A DNA stretch of 64,000 bases from contig NZ_VFMY01000001.1 of NCBI RefSeq assembly GCF_006715305.1, positions 1,054,001 through 1,118,000 of the forward strand, written 5' to 3'. This DNA is from Arthrobacter sp. SLBN-100 (GTDB lineage Bacteria > Actinomycetota > Actinomycetes > Actinomycetales > Micrococcaceae). Below the pieces are notes generated by a model. The model did not search any database. It was not told the DNA's origin and was given only the letters and a program-made list of their open reading frames with translations. Made by a program: the position numbers and the translations under genes. This document shows, piece by piece, positions 36,601-44,893 of this stretch (within the stretch, counting starts at the first letter, position 1; the number at the start of each line of letters is the position of its first letter).

Positions 36601-39224
36601 TCGCCAATGAAAGCACTTCGGGCTGGCAGACGGCGTACTTCAACCAGCCGGTGGCGATGAGTGCGAACACCGAGTACGTTGTGGCATACAAGTCGACAAC
36701 GGGCGCGTACTCCGCAACAGTGAACGGGTTCGGTTCCGGCCTGAGCGTTGGCAACCTGCGGGCGGCGTCCGATGCGGGAGCCTACTCCTACTCCACCGAC
36801 TTCCCCGGGTCCCGGTCGTCCGCCAGCTACCTCGTTGACGTGGTTGTGCAATACCCCGACCCGCCCTTCACGGGGGTTAACCAGTCGCCGCTGGCCGGCT
36901 CGTCCAGTGTCGCACTGGACAGCCCGGTGTCCGTGGTCCTGTCCAAACCCGCCACCGCATCAACGGTCAAACTCACCCTCACCGGCCCCGGCACTACACC
37001 CGTGAACGGCACCTCCGCCTACGACACGGCCACAGGCAAGGCCACCTTCACACCCGCCGCCGCCCTGGCCACCTCCACCACCTACACGGCAACCCTGAGC
37101 GCAACCTCCACCACAGGACAGCAACTCAGCGCAGGCAACACCTGGACCTTCACCACAGTGCCCGCACCACGCACCGAAGGAACCTGCCCCTGCACCCTCT
37201 ACCAGGACACCGTCACCCCCACCACCATGGAAATCAAAGACGGCACCCCACTCACCCTCGGCGTCCGCTTCGCCAGCGCCGCCGACGGCACCATCACCGG
37301 CCTCCGCTTCTACAAAGCAGCCGGCAACACCGGAACCCACACCGGTACCCTCTTCACCGCCGGCGGCCAACAACTGGCCACCATCACCTTCACCAACGAA
37401 ACCACCGCCGGCTGGCAGACAATGAACTTCAGCCAACCCGTCCCCATCACCGCCAACACCGAATACATCGCCGCCTACACCACCCCCACCGGCACCTACT
37501 CATCAACACCAGGCGGCTTCAACACCGGCTTCACCAGCGGACCACTACGCACCACAGAAGGATCCGGCGCCTTCACCTATTCGGGTGCCTTCCCGGGCTC
37601 ATCATCGAGTTCCAGCTATCTCGTGGACCTTGTGTTCCAGCAGGCTGATCCGCCCTTCGCGGGGGTTAACCAGTCGCCGCTGGCCGGCTCGTCCAGTGTC
37701 GCACTGGACAGCCCGGTGTCCGTGGTCCTGTCCAAACCCGCCACCGCATCAACGGTCAAACTCACCCTCACCGGCCCCGGCACTACACCCGTGAACGGCA
37801 CCTCCGCCTACGACACGGCCACAGGCAAGGCCACCTTCACACCCGCCGCCGCCCTGGCCACCTCCACCACCTACACGGCAACCCTGAGCGCAACCTCCAC
37901 CACAGGACAGCAACTCAGCGCAGGCAACACCTGGACCTTCACCACAGTGCCCGCACCACGCACCGAAGGAACCTGCCCCTGCACCCTCTACCAGGACACC
38001 GTCACCCCCACCACCATGGAAATCAAAGACGGCACCCCACTCACCCTCGGCGTCCGCTTCGCCAGCGCCGCCGACGGCACCATCACCGGCCTCCGCTTCT
38101 ACAAAGCAGCCGGCAACACCGGAACCCACACCGGTACCCTCTTCACCGCCGGCGGCCAACAACTGGCCACCATCACCTTCACCAACGAAACCACCGCCGG
38201 CTGGCAGACAATGAACTTCAGCCAACCCGTCCCCATCACCGCCAACACCGAATACATCGCCGCCTACACCACCCCCACCGGCACCTACTCAGCAACACCA
38301 GGCGGCTTCAACACCGGCTTCACCAGCGGACCACTACGCACCACAGAAGGATCCGGCGCCTTCGCTAATGGCTCTGTTTTCCCGGTCAACGGCTCCACTA
38401 CCAGCTACTTTGTGGACGTCGTCTACGGGGGGACGTCCCCGTCCTCAGCATCATTTACCGTGACAGCCCAGTCGCCAGTCCAGAATGCGACCAATGTACC
38501 GCGGGATGTGAAACCCACATTGACGCTCTCCTCAAGCGCAAAGCCCGGAGCAGCCCTGGAACTGGTGGTGGCCGGGGCCACCATTTCCGGAGCGTCAGCA
38601 CTCTCGACCGATGGCAGGACTATCACCTTTACACCCAGCGATCTGCTCCCAGCCAACACACAAGTAACGGCTCGGGCCGTCAATGTCAGTTCCACCGATG
38701 GGGCAGCCTTGCCAGCCACGAGTTGGTTGTTCACCACAACGAACCCTCCTGACCAGACTCTTTTCGCTACCCTCACTCCAACAGTTGCCGCCTCCAGCGA
38801 AACCAGGGCCATCGAGCTGGGCGCAACGTTCAGGACCTCACGGACCGGTTGGGTTACCGGAATCCGTTTTTACAAGGGTCCGCTCAACACCGGCATCCAC
38901 TACGGTTCGCTTTGGAACTCCGCCGGTAGCCGCCTGGCCCGGGTTGCCTTTAGCAACGAGACTGCCACCGGCTGGCAGACGGCAGTCCTATCGCCTCCCG
39001 TCCGCCTGACTGAAGCGACAGATTACGTGGTTTCGTACAACGCTCCGGTGGGCCGATATTCCTTCACTTCTGCGTTCTTCACGCGGGCGTGGACAAGCGG
39101 CTATCTCACAGCTCCGGCGGCCAGGAACGGGCTGTTCCGTTACGGTTCCGGAACCGCGGTTCCCAACCGTACCGACAATGCCACCAACTACTTCGTGGAT
39201 GTTGTCTTCTCGCCCGCTTCATAA
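33681..39224 (+). CDS. Large secreted modular protein: DMFase-like domain, Ig-like domains and five DUF4082 modules
   Basis: An 1847-residue exported protein. ATG 33681 follows AGGAG by five bases; the open frame back to 33477 is not needed. Residues ~1-45 are a signal peptide ending in RAAAADPC. Residues ~50-545 match the N,N-dimethylformamidase large-subunit-like domain (GWYQGLGARKI, GDSEGRDFYFSNEYPLVRFL, LSVGHDEYWSG). Then an Ig-like domain (~540-635) and five ~155-residue DUF4082 units (starting ~636, 904, 1167, 1430, 1692; core VRFYKxxxNTGTHTGSL), separated by four SbsA/Big_5-type Ig-like domains. No LPXTG, membrane anchor or SLH motif follows, so attachment is unclear. Probably a surface or polysaccharide-associated protein; catalytic activity is unproven. 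It carries a recent internal duplication. Confidence 0.88.
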   Translation: MPASPAVRPLTALQRVVLPLVIALVAALLPVGLPVLLTRAAAADPCAPLINAVACENSKPGSPASEWDIEKAGDDSIQGFATEMSTNAGQAVRFKIDTNAANYSIRIYRTGWYQGLGARKIADVTPSALRQSQPQCLSDNTTELYDCGTWAVSATWQVPADAVSGVYVALLTRPDTGGQSHITFIVRNDGSRSNIVFQTSDTTWQAYNTYGGADFYQGAVNGRAYKISYNRPFATRGDSEGRDFYFSNEYPLVRFLEKNGYDVSYISGLDTDRSGALLRNHKVFLSVGHDEYWSGAQRTNVEAARDAGVNLQFLSGNEVYWRTRYEPSPVDGAAHRTITSYKETWANGKIDPSTEWTGTWRDPRYAAPANGGGLPENALTGTIYMSNYTDLPITVSAAEGKTRLWRGTSLASLATGASAALAPHTVGYESDEDLDNGFRPAGLIRLSTTTGPTVQYLQDFGNTVQPGTTTHNLTLYRAASGALVFGAGTVQWTWGLDQEHDGEGAGADPRIQQAQINLLADMGAQPGTRDPALAAAAASTDVAGPSVTVSSPAEGAGIAHGTSVTASGTATDSGGVVSGVEVSTDGGKSWHPAQGKQNWTYTYMQKGLTASTFQVRAIDDSANIGATVTRNLQVPGPYTVFGQQVPPVPDSQDGGAYELGLKITPTVDGFITGVRFYKSSANTGTHTGSLWNAAGQRLATATFSAETTSGWQKVLFSQPVAVTAGTKYTVSYKAPNGHYAIKDYQWASFGFSEPPLTVAGGFGSEPAGVYGSADSFPTNSYGNGNYFVDAVFDTVDNTPLTAGGQWPLDGSSSVPQATTVGAVFSKPVTASTVSLTLKAADGTTVAGTTAYDSVVRKATFTPSAPLALATKFTVALSATASSGGSLTAGGTWSFTTVVSPPLPGTCPCSFYDDAATPGIQEIRDGVPLTLGLRFSSTAGGTVTGVRFYKSAGNTGTHTGSLFSAAGEQLATVTFANESTSGWQTAYFNQPVAMSANTEYVVAYKSTTGAYSATVNGFGSGLSVGNLRAASDAGAYSYSTDFPGSRSSASYLVDVVVQYPDPPFTGVNQSPLAGSSSVALDSPVSVVLSKPATASTVKLTLTGPGTTPVNGTSAYDTATGKATFTPAAALATSTTYTATLSATSTTGQQLSAGNTWTFTTVPAPRTEGTCPCTLYQDTVTPTTMEIKDGTPLTLGVRFASAADGTITGLRFYKAAGNTGTHTGTLFTAGGQQLATITFTNETTAGWQTMNFSQPVPITANTEYIAAYTTPTGTYSSTPGGFNTGFTSGPLRTTEGSGAFTYSGAFPGSSSSSSYLVDLVFQQADPPFAGVNQSPLAGSSSVALDSPVSVVLSKPATASTVKLTLTGPGTTPVNGTSAYDTATGKATFTPAAALATSTTYTATLSATSTTGQQLSAGNTWTFTTVPAPRTEGTCPCTLYQDTVTPTTMEIKDGTPLTLGVRFASAADGTITGLRFYKAAGNTGTHTGTLFTAGGQQLATITFTNETTAGWQTMNFSQPVPITANTEYIAAYTTPTGTYSATPGGFNTGFTSGPLRTTEGSGAFANGSVFPVNGSTTSYFVDVVYGGTSPSSASFTVTAQSPVQNATNVPRDVKPTLTLSSSAKPGAALELVVAGATISGASALSTDGRTITFTPSDLLPANTQVTARAVNVSSTDGAALPATSWLFTTTNPPDQTLFATLTPTVAASSETRAIELGATFRTSRTGWVTGIRFYKGPLNTGIHYGSLWNSAGSRLARVAFSNETATGWQTAVLSPPVRLTEATDYVVSYNAPVGRYSFTSAFFTRAWTSGYLTAPAARNGLFRYGSGTAVPNRTDNATNYFVDVVFSPAS
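36861..37574 (+). repeat. Internal duplication, copy 1
   Basis: 714 bases that recur 789 bases downstream with two substitutions that I can see (36870 A/G and 37503 T/G). It encodes one Ig-like plus most of one DUF4082 unit. Confidence 0.95.
37650..38363 (+). repeat. Internal duplication, copy 2
   Basis: Second copy of the 714-base segment, in frame with the first. The 75 bases between the copies are different from the sequence after copy 2, so the exchange boundary is sharp. Confidence 0.95.
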
Positions 39225-39669
39225 GTATCCATATGCAAGAGCGACCCGCATCAGCCAGTACGGGGAACACGTGGCCCAGGTTGGGCGGGCGGAGTATTTC
39301 AGCCAGAAGAGCATTCCAGGTTCAAATTGGCCGGGATTGCTCTTCTGGCTCCATGAAACTTTCAACTCGGTCAGTTTTTCTTCGTTTCGTCGCCGAGGAT
39401 CTCGGAGGAGCCCAGCGGGACTGGTCATCCACGGCTTGCGGATGGGCAGCCCCGGTGTCCTTCGTCCAGGGAGGCAAGCCTCGGGATCCGGTACCTTGGC
39501 CATCAACCTTCCCCGCGCTAGAGGGTGCCAGATGCAGCCGGGCGGCAATCCGGTTGGGACGCGGCGGCGGGTGAAACGCGGCTTCAGAACCCGCCGTTCG
39601 GCGCGTACAACTTCGGTAGGAACTAATACTCAGGCGGTATCGCTTCTCTTTACTCCGGGGACGTGGCGT
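39225..39669. other. Intergenic region between convergent genes
   Basis: A 445-base gap after the modular protein gene. Apart from the inverted repeat at 39301-39350, I see no convincing gene: open frames here have poor codon use and no recognisable protein. The sequence is less GC-rich than the genes around it and may be an old decayed segment. Confidence 0.5.
39301..39350. terminator. Inverted repeat downstream of the modular protein gene
   Basis: AGCCAGAAGAGC (39301-39312) pairs with GCTCTTCTGGCT (39339-39350), extended by A-T, one mismatch and three more pairs (TCC/GGA). No T tract follows. It lies between convergent genes, 77 bases after the stop, so a transcript-end role is likely. Confidence 0.5.
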
Positions 39670-40710
39670 TTATCGCACCACGGATGGTGACCACGCGTGT
39701 TCGATATACAGCCGCGGGCCAGCTCCGCCATCAGCAGGAATTCGCCAGACATCCGAGTCCCCTGCTTCGCCCTCCCTCGGCAATCCGTAGAGGAGAAAGC
39801 TGTCATTAAGCCATTCGATCTGGTCATCAATGCTTCGGCTTTCGCCAAGGACTGTCTCCTTGCCACTCGCCAGATCAAGGACTGCTGCCTTCCAGTAAGG
39901 GGTGATGCCTGAGCCCATGCCTTTCTTAAAGGCGACGCGGGTCCCGTCAGGCGATATGGAGGGGCATTCCACCCCATCGTGGACTGCAGTCAAGGTGCGA
40001 CCGGCAATGCTGCCGCGAACCAGCCAATGGCGCCCGGAAGCTGCTGCTGTGGCGAAGAAGGCGTCAGGCTGACCGGGGACAAAAGTGACGCCCCAGATGT
40101 TTCTTTCTGAGCCCGTAATCTGCTGGCCATTTACCAGCAATGCAAATTCCTCCAGATTCCCGGCCTTGACAGCGCCATCCAGGCCCCTGATGGCCGTTTC
40201 AGTGGAAAATCCCGTCCCCGCGTAGGAGTGGCCGGTGACAAAAACAGTAGTAGCGACCAGGCCGGCGCCGCTGGCACGGGTCCTGCTGGGGATCCCCGGA
40301 AGGGCCCAGGCCTGAAGCCTCTGCCAACCGGCTCCGTAAATCGAGGCTTCGAAGCTCGTCACCAAGCCCCGGTTGGTGCTGAGGCAGACCACGTTTATCC
40401 CGGTCGCGTACACCCTGTCGCATGCTGCGCCGCCAATGCTCCTGGGGCCTGAGGGGTCTGCAGCGGGAACGGTTGCTGCCATGCCGTAACCCTGCCCCGC
40501 TGCGGTATTGCGGAAAAGGACGTAGGAACCTTTCGGCAATTCCGTGCTTTCTGCAGCAACGTCGACGGCGGGCGGCGCGGCGCGGCTGTCCTGCAGGCGT
40601 TGGAAGGCGGACAGGGCGTAAGAGCCCGCTCCCGCCAGGATGAGGCACGTCACCATCAAAAGAACCACCCAGCGGAGCCGGCCGCCGGAACTCTTGGTGC
40701 CTTCGGTCAT
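39670..40710 (-). CDS. Membrane-anchored TolB/WD40-like beta-propeller protein
   Basis: A 346-residue protein. I chose ATG 40710 because it overlaps the MFS stop (ATGA) and gives a short basic N-terminus followed by a membrane helix (WVVLLMVTCLILAGAGSYAL, residues ~14-33). The rest is predicted to be extracytoplasmic and beta-rich. TolB-type repeats such as PSISPDGTRVAFKKGMG and VWRIPADGGAGPRLYIEHA are visible, so a partial propeller is likely. It is the last gene of a three-gene operon with an MFS transporter. Function unknown; the open frame further upstream (to 41163) is out-of-frame MFS coding sequence. Confidence 0.78.
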   Translation of the reverse strand: MTEGTKSSGGRLRWVVLLMVTCLILAGAGSYALSAFQRLQDSRAAPPAVDVAAESTELPKGSYVLFRNTAAGQGYGMAATVPAADPSGPRSIGGAACDRVYATGINVVCLSTNRGLVTSFEASIYGAGWQRLQAWALPGIPSRTRASGAGLVATTVFVTGHSYAGTGFSTETAIRGLDGAVKAGNLEEFALLVNGQQITGSERNIWGVTFVPGQPDAFFATAAASGRHWLVRGSIAGRTLTAVHDGVECPSISPDGTRVAFKKGMGSGITPYWKAAVLDLASGKETVLGESRSIDDQIEWLNDSFLLYGLPREGEAGDSDVWRIPADGGAGPRLYIEHAWSPSVVR

Positions 40711-42026
40711 ACCACCGCTTCCTGCCGTTGTGCTTTCCGCAAGATGAAGTACGAGGCCGGGAGGACAACCGCCAGGAGACTCCCCACCACCACCATGGCT
40801 GCTGCCGGCCCGAGGGCAAACCAGCAAACTCCGAAGAGGGTGGATGCCGCTACCCGGCTGAGCGCCACCACGGTCTGCACCGTGCCAATGCCTGTGGCCA
40901 GCATGCCTGGTGGGCTCAGCTGGCTTGCAAAGGCTGCCAGGACACCATCGGTTGCAGCATAGAAGGCTCCCAGCAGGGCAAGGCAGAGCATTGTCGGCCC
41001 AAGGCCGCTCACTGGTGCCGCTGCGCAGAGGTAGCACGCCAGGAGTGCCACATGGCCGGCCAGGAAAACCCTTCCCTTGCCGTAGCGGTCGGCAAGCCTG
41101 CCCATGGGGATGGCCAGCAGCAGGAAAACGATATTGGTGCCAACGTACAGCAGGGGAAACCATTGCACCGCAAAGTCATCCCTGTCCTGCAGGACGAGGT
41201 AGATGAATCCGTCGCCGACGGTGAGCAGGCCAAGCAACGCTGATGCGATCAGCAACCGGCCCAGCCCGGGTTCCCTGAACAACTGCCAACGCAGTGGAAG
41301 GCGGGCACCCCGCCCCGGGGCTGCCTGGCTGCCGCCGGTTCGTTTCACGCCGGGCCGGCGCGCCTTCCGTCCCGTCCCCAGGTCCGGCACTACCAGGGCC
41401 AGTGCTGCCACGCCGATCGCTGCAAACGCGAGGGACACCACGAAGACGGTGCCGTATCCGTTGGGTATCAGCATCAGGATCAGAAAAGCGATGAGGGGTC
41501 CTGCTGCCGCTCCAATGTTGTCCAGCATCCTGTGCACGCCGAAATGCCGGGCCAGGTACTCCGGCTGCGCCGCCGTCGAGATCAGCGCATCACGTGGAGC
41601 GGTCCTGATGCCCTTGCCGATCCGGTCACCGGTGACGGCCGCCGCCATCGACCAGAATCCGCCGGCGAAGAGGAATCCGACACGGGCGATCAGCGACAAG
41701 CCGTACCCGGCCAGGGCTACTCGCTTGGGCCTGCCAACTCTGTCCGAGGCCCAACCGGCCGCGATCCGTACCAGGGCACTAGCACCTTGGTTTATTCCGT
41801 CGATGATTCCGAAGGCGATCACGGAAAGCCCCAGGAAGCCGGTGATGTAAAGCGGCAGGACGGCGGCAACTGACTCCGACGAGATGTCCGTAGCCATGCT
41901 CACTATGCCCAGCCAGAGGATAACGGGCGAAAGCCTGAAGCGCGCAGCCGGGAGATCTGCCCCCTCCATGGCTGGTTCCAGCGCTTTTTCCTTGCCGCCA
42001 TGGCGGTCCGACATGGATATGTACAT
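40707..42026 (-). CDS. MFS transporter in a three-gene membrane operon
   Basis: A 439-residue permease with 12 predicted helices. It has the helix 2-3 motif AAGWASDRVGRPKRVALAGYGLS and an equivalent GRLADRYGKGRVFLAGHVAL in the second half. The conserved GIRTAPRDALIS segment in helix 4-5 is typical of this MFS subgroup, often annotated as related to Bcr/CflA or YajR-like carriers. A long Arg/Gly-rich central loop (GRKARRPGVKRTGG) links the halves. It starts three bases after the upstream gene and overlaps the downstream TolB-like gene by 4 bp. Substrate unknown. Confidence 0.85.
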   Translation of the reverse strand: MYISMSDRHGGKEKALEPAMEGADLPAARFRLSPVILWLGIVSMATDISSESVAAVLPLYITGFLGLSVIAFGIIDGINQGASALVRIAAGWASDRVGRPKRVALAGYGLSLIARVGFLFAGGFWSMAAAVTGDRIGKGIRTAPRDALISTAAQPEYLARHFGVHRMLDNIGAAAGPLIAFLILMLIPNGYGTVFVVSLAFAAIGVAALALVVPDLGTGRKARRPGVKRTGGSQAAPGRGARLPLRWQLFREPGLGRLLIASALLGLLTVGDGFIYLVLQDRDDFAVQWFPLLYVGTNIVFLLLAIPMGRLADRYGKGRVFLAGHVALLACYLCAAAPVSGLGPTMLCLALLGAFYAATDGVLAAFASQLSPPGMLATGIGTVQTVVALSRVAASTLFGVCWFALGPAAAMVVVGSLLAVVLPASYFILRKAQRQEAVV

Positions 42027-42029
42027 GGA

Positions 42030-42830
42030 CTACCGCCCCGGTTCGGTGTGGAAATTGCCCAACAGCGAGAAGCGCGTGCTTCCGGTGCCAGTCACGGAAA
42101 GAGTAACGGATACAGAATCGTTTCCACGGGTGAGTCGAAGTCCTTGCTGCCCGACTGCTGCGGGCGCTTCTTCGGAGCGGAAGCCCGCCGACTGGAGGAC
42201 CTGTTGGAAGTGCCCCGTTACCTTTTCGGGCGCAAGCTCAACGATGCCCTCGGCGGTGGCTTGGAGCGTGTCCCCGCTTGAACTGACACCTGTGAAGACG
42301 ATGACCGTCCCGTCAGGAAACGAAAGAACCTGCGACGGGAAACCCTCTACTGTTTTTCCCTGCGCCGATGCCGGGGCCGGCAGCGGCGCACTGACCAAAG
42401 CTGCAGCCGGTGAGGGCACTGGGAGGCCGGTTGGTGAGGCACTGGCTGGCGGCAGGACTTCCAGGCGGCCTTGGCCTCCTGATCCGCCGGCACCGTCGGC
42501 CTCCGGGAAGCTGGCGTTACCACCGGATTCTGCGGTCCCAGGTCCACCTTGCGGCGGTGCACTGGTACCGCCCGTTCCCGCAGGAGCAAGGCCGTCCGCC
42601 ACGGGACCTTGGCCGGGAGAAGCAGCAGTCCCGGCCCCGGTGGCCGGCTGCTCGTGTGCCAGGTTGTCAAAAATCATGGCCGTACCGCTGAGGATGATGG
42701 CTGCGCCGGCACCAGCCAGGACCAGCCGTTTTACCAGCACGGCTGTACCGGCCTGCCGCGCGGGCCGGTTTGCCGCACCACGGCATCGGCGAAACCAGTT
42801 CCTGGGACGTCCATGGCCACAGTCTGACAT
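42030..42830 (-). CDS. Membrane-anchored protein with proline/alanine/glycine-rich linker
   Basis: A 266-residue protein I do not recognise. A basic N-terminus is followed by one membrane helix (LVLAGAGAAIILSGTAMIF, residues ~37-55). A ~100-residue low-complexity Gly/Pro/Ala/Ser linker (residues ~58-155) leads to a C-terminal ~110-residue globular domain (FPSQVLSFPDGTVIVFTGV, EKVTGHFQQVLQSAGF). The layout is like an extracytoplasmic domain held off the membrane by a spacer. It is the first gene of an operon with an MFS transporter and a TolB-like protein. Confidence 0.72.
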   Translation of the reverse strand: MSDCGHGRPRNWFRRCRGAANRPARQAGTAVLVKRLVLAGAGAAIILSGTAMIFDNLAHEQPATGAGTAASPGQGPVADGLAPAGTGGTSAPPQGGPGTAESGGNASFPEADGAGGSGGQGRLEVLPPASASPTGLPVPSPAAALVSAPLPAPASAQGKTVEGFPSQVLSFPDGTVIVFTGVSSSGDTLQATAEGIVELAPEKVTGHFQQVLQSAGFRSEEAPAAVGQQGLRLTRGNDSVSVTLSVTGTGSTRFSLLGNFHTEPGR

Positions 42831-42911
42831 CGCCTGTGGACGCAGGATAGGTGGATTTCCACACCTTTCCCGCCGTCTGGGCAGCGGATTCCGCAGGCTT
42901 CCGGTGGGTCC

Positions 42912-43883
42912 TTACCAGCGGCCGTTGCGGGGACGCGGCTGGCACACCGGGCAGGTGTGCGAGGAACGGTTCATGAACTGGTCACGGCGGATCAGGGCGT
43001 GGATTCCCGCAGAGGCACACCGGTGGCACGGCTGGCCCTCCCGGCCGTAGGCGTTAAGGGACCGGTCGAAGTACCCGGAGGCGCCGTTGACGTTCACGTA
43101 GAGGGAGTCGAAGCTTGTTCCGCCGGCGGCCAGGGCATCGACCATAACGTCACGGGCGCTGCCGACTACCCTTTCCGCTTCGGCCCGGCGGAGGGTGTCT
43201 GTGGGCCGGGCGAAGTGGAGGCGGGCACGCCACAGTGCTTCGTCGGCGTAGATGTTGCCGATGCCGGATACCAGGCCCTGGTCCAGCAACGCCCGTTTTA
43301 GCCCCGTTTTGCGTTTGCGCAGGCGGCGGTAGAAAAGATCAAACGAGAAGGCGGGGTCCAAGGGATCCCGGGCGATGTGGGCCGCTTCCTCTGCAATGAG
43401 TGGAAGGGGTGATTCAGCGAGTCCGCCGGGGCCGCCGTCATCTGTTGGTACCAGCGAGGTGACGAACAGCCCGCCGAAGATCCGCTGGTCCACGAACCGC
43501 AATTGCTCGGGCATGCCGTCGCTGGAACTCAAACGCAACCGTACTTTGAGGTGCTTCTCATCGGGGACGCTTCCGTCCTGCATGAGCAGTTGGCCGCTCA
43601 TCCCGAGGTGGGCCATGAGTGCCACGGCGGGACGATGGTTCCCGGAAGGGTGTGGATCCCGGGTGCCGGCGGATGCATCCAGCAGCGGCATCCAGAGGAA
43701 CTTGCCCCGCCGCACGACGTCGGCGACGGTTGCCCCCTCGAGGTTGCCGACGAAATCACGGGCACCCAGCGCATGGCGGCGGATTGAGCGTTCGTCAAGG
43801 ACGTCCACACCCTCGATGGTCCGGCCGCGGACCCAGCTCACCAGGCCGCGGCGGACCACCTCAACCTCGGGAAGTTCGGGCAC
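42912..43883 (-). CDS. mutM: Formamidopyrimidine-DNA glycosylase
   Basis: A 323-residue bifunctional base-excision enzyme removing 8-oxoguanine. The N-terminal [13 protein letters not shown] contains catalytic Pro2 and Glu3. The H2TH region has [25 protein letters not shown]. The C-terminal zinc finger has CHRC and CPVC, with the catalytic-loop Arg in [11 protein letters not shown]; the knuckle spacing is longer than usual ([16 protein letters not shown]). It starts five bases after the rnc stop. Orientation and neighbours are normal, except that smc does not follow directly. Confidence 0.94.
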   Translation of the reverse strand: MPELPEVEVVRRGLVSWVRGRTIEGVDVLDERSIRRHALGARDFVGNLEGATVADVVRRGKFLWMPLLDASAGTRDPHPSGNHRPAVALMAHLGMSGQLLMQDGSVPDEKHLKVRLRLSSSDGMPEQLRFVDQRIFGGLFVTSLVPTDDGGPGGLAESPLPLIAEEAAHIARDPLDPAFSFDLFYRRLRKRKTGLKRALLDQGLVSGIGNIYADEALWRARLHFARPTDTLRRAEAERVVGSARDVMVDALAAGGTSFDSLYVNVNGASGYFDRSLNAYGREGQPCHRCASAGIHALIRRDQFMNRSSHTCPVCQPRPRNGRW

Positions 43884-43888
43884 AACCC

Positions 43889-44635
43889 CTACTTGGCGGC
43901 TACGTTGCCGGCGGATTTACCTCCGGTGGCGGAAGGCGCAGCCTTTGAAGCCGCGCTGCCGGAAAGAGCCCGCCAGGCGTCAGCGGCAGCTTCCTGCTCC
44001 GCTTCCTTTTTGGAGTGGCCGGTTCCCTGGCCGTAGGCCGTGCCGCCGATGTGCAGGACTGCTGTAAAAACCCGTGCGTGGTCGGGGCCGGAGCCTTCCA
44101 CCGCATAGTGGATGGTTCCGAGCTGGCGGCTGGCCGCGAGTTCCTGAATGCTGGTTTTCCAGTCGGTCCCGGCACCCAGGGCACCGGCGTCTTTCAGCAG
44201 GGGCCCGATCAGCCGCATCACGAGCTGGCGGGCCGTCTCGATGTCGTTGGACACGTAGGTGGCACCGATCAGGGCCTCCATGGTGTCCGCAAGGATGGAC
44301 GCCTTGTTCTTACCCTCGGTGAGTTTTTCGCCCTGCCCAAGGTAGATGTATTCGCCAATGCCGAGGCTGCGCCCGATGCCGGCAAGGGCCCGGGTGCTGA
44401 CCACGGCCGAGCGGCGCTTGGCAAGATCGCCTTCGGGGAGGTTCGGGTTGTCCCGGTAGAGGGCGTCCGTCACGGAGAACCCCAGGATGGAGTCACCCAG
44501 GAATTCCAGCCGCTCATTGGTGGGGATGCCGCCGTTTTCGTAGGCGTAGGAACGGTGTGTGAGCGCAAGACGAAGCGTCCCGGCGTCAATAGAGACACCG
44601 AGACGCTTCAAAAGCTCTTCAGTTGAAGACATCAT
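43889..44635 (-). CDS. rnc: Ribonuclease III
   Basis: A 248-residue double-strand-specific endoribonuclease that processes rRNA and mRNA. The catalytic domain contains the signature [20 protein letters not shown], and the second acidic motif is [15 protein letters not shown] dsRNA-binding domain ([16 protein letters not shown] to [14 protein letters not shown]) is followed by a short Ser/Ala-rich tail. Two adjacent ATGs (44635 and 44632) are possible starts. rpmF-rnc-mutM is a standard actinobacterial order. Confidence 0.95.
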   Translation of the reverse strand: MMSSTEELLKRLGVSIDAGTLRLALTHRSYAYENGGIPTNERLEFLGDSILGFSVTDALYRDNPNLPEGDLAKRRSAVVSTRALAGIGRSLGIGEYIYLGQGEKLTEGKNKASILADTMEALIGATYVSNDIETARQLVMRLIGPLLKDAGALGAGTDWKTSIQELAASRQLGTIHYAVEGSGPDHARVFTAVLHIGGTAYGQGTGHSKKEAEQEAAADAWRALSGSAASKAAPSATGGKSAGNVAAK

Positions 44636-44653
44636 GTCAGCCTGAGGGGCCGA

Positions 44654-44857
44654 TTAGACGTCCGCGACCTTGCGGCCCTTGTACTCAAGGAACAGCGCAG
44701 TGCCGGCCGAGTCGGTGACGACCTTCGCCTGGTGCGGCAGGCTGTAGGTGACCTGGCCGTTCTCCACGGTCTTCACCAGGTGGGGGGCGGTCGCCTTCCA
44801 CTGCGAGCGGCGGGCGCGGGTATTCGAGCGAGACATTTTCCGCTTGGGAACAGCCAC
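44654..44857 (-). CDS. rpmF: 50S ribosomal protein L32
   Basis: A 67-residue basic protein with the L32 N-terminus [20 protein letters not shown]. It lacks the four-cysteine zinc knuckle present in some L32 proteins, so it is the zinc-independent form common in actinobacteria. It lies between the DUF177 gene and rnc. Confidence 0.96.
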   Translation of the reverse strand: MAVPKRKMSRSNTRARRSQWKATAPHLVKTVENGQVTYSLPHQAKVVTDSAGTALFLEYKGRKVADV

Positions 44858-44893
44858 GGCTAACTCATTTCTCTCTAGACAAACACGTACAAA

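Noticed and set aside
36960-38225. Two identical 158-residue Gly-rich open frames on the minus strand (36960-37436 and 37749-38225)
   Set aside because: They are antisense to the duplicated segment of the modular protein; identity comes from the DNA duplication and the composition is that of a GC-rich shadow frame.
39225-39669. Decayed insertion sequence after the modular protein gene
   Set aside because: Apart from one inverted repeat there is no transposase fragment or target duplication that I can see.
40711-41163. N-terminal extension of the TolB-like protein to 41163
   Set aside because: That stretch is the MFS gene read in another frame; ATG 40710 with an ATGA overlap and a membrane helix right after it is the sensible start.
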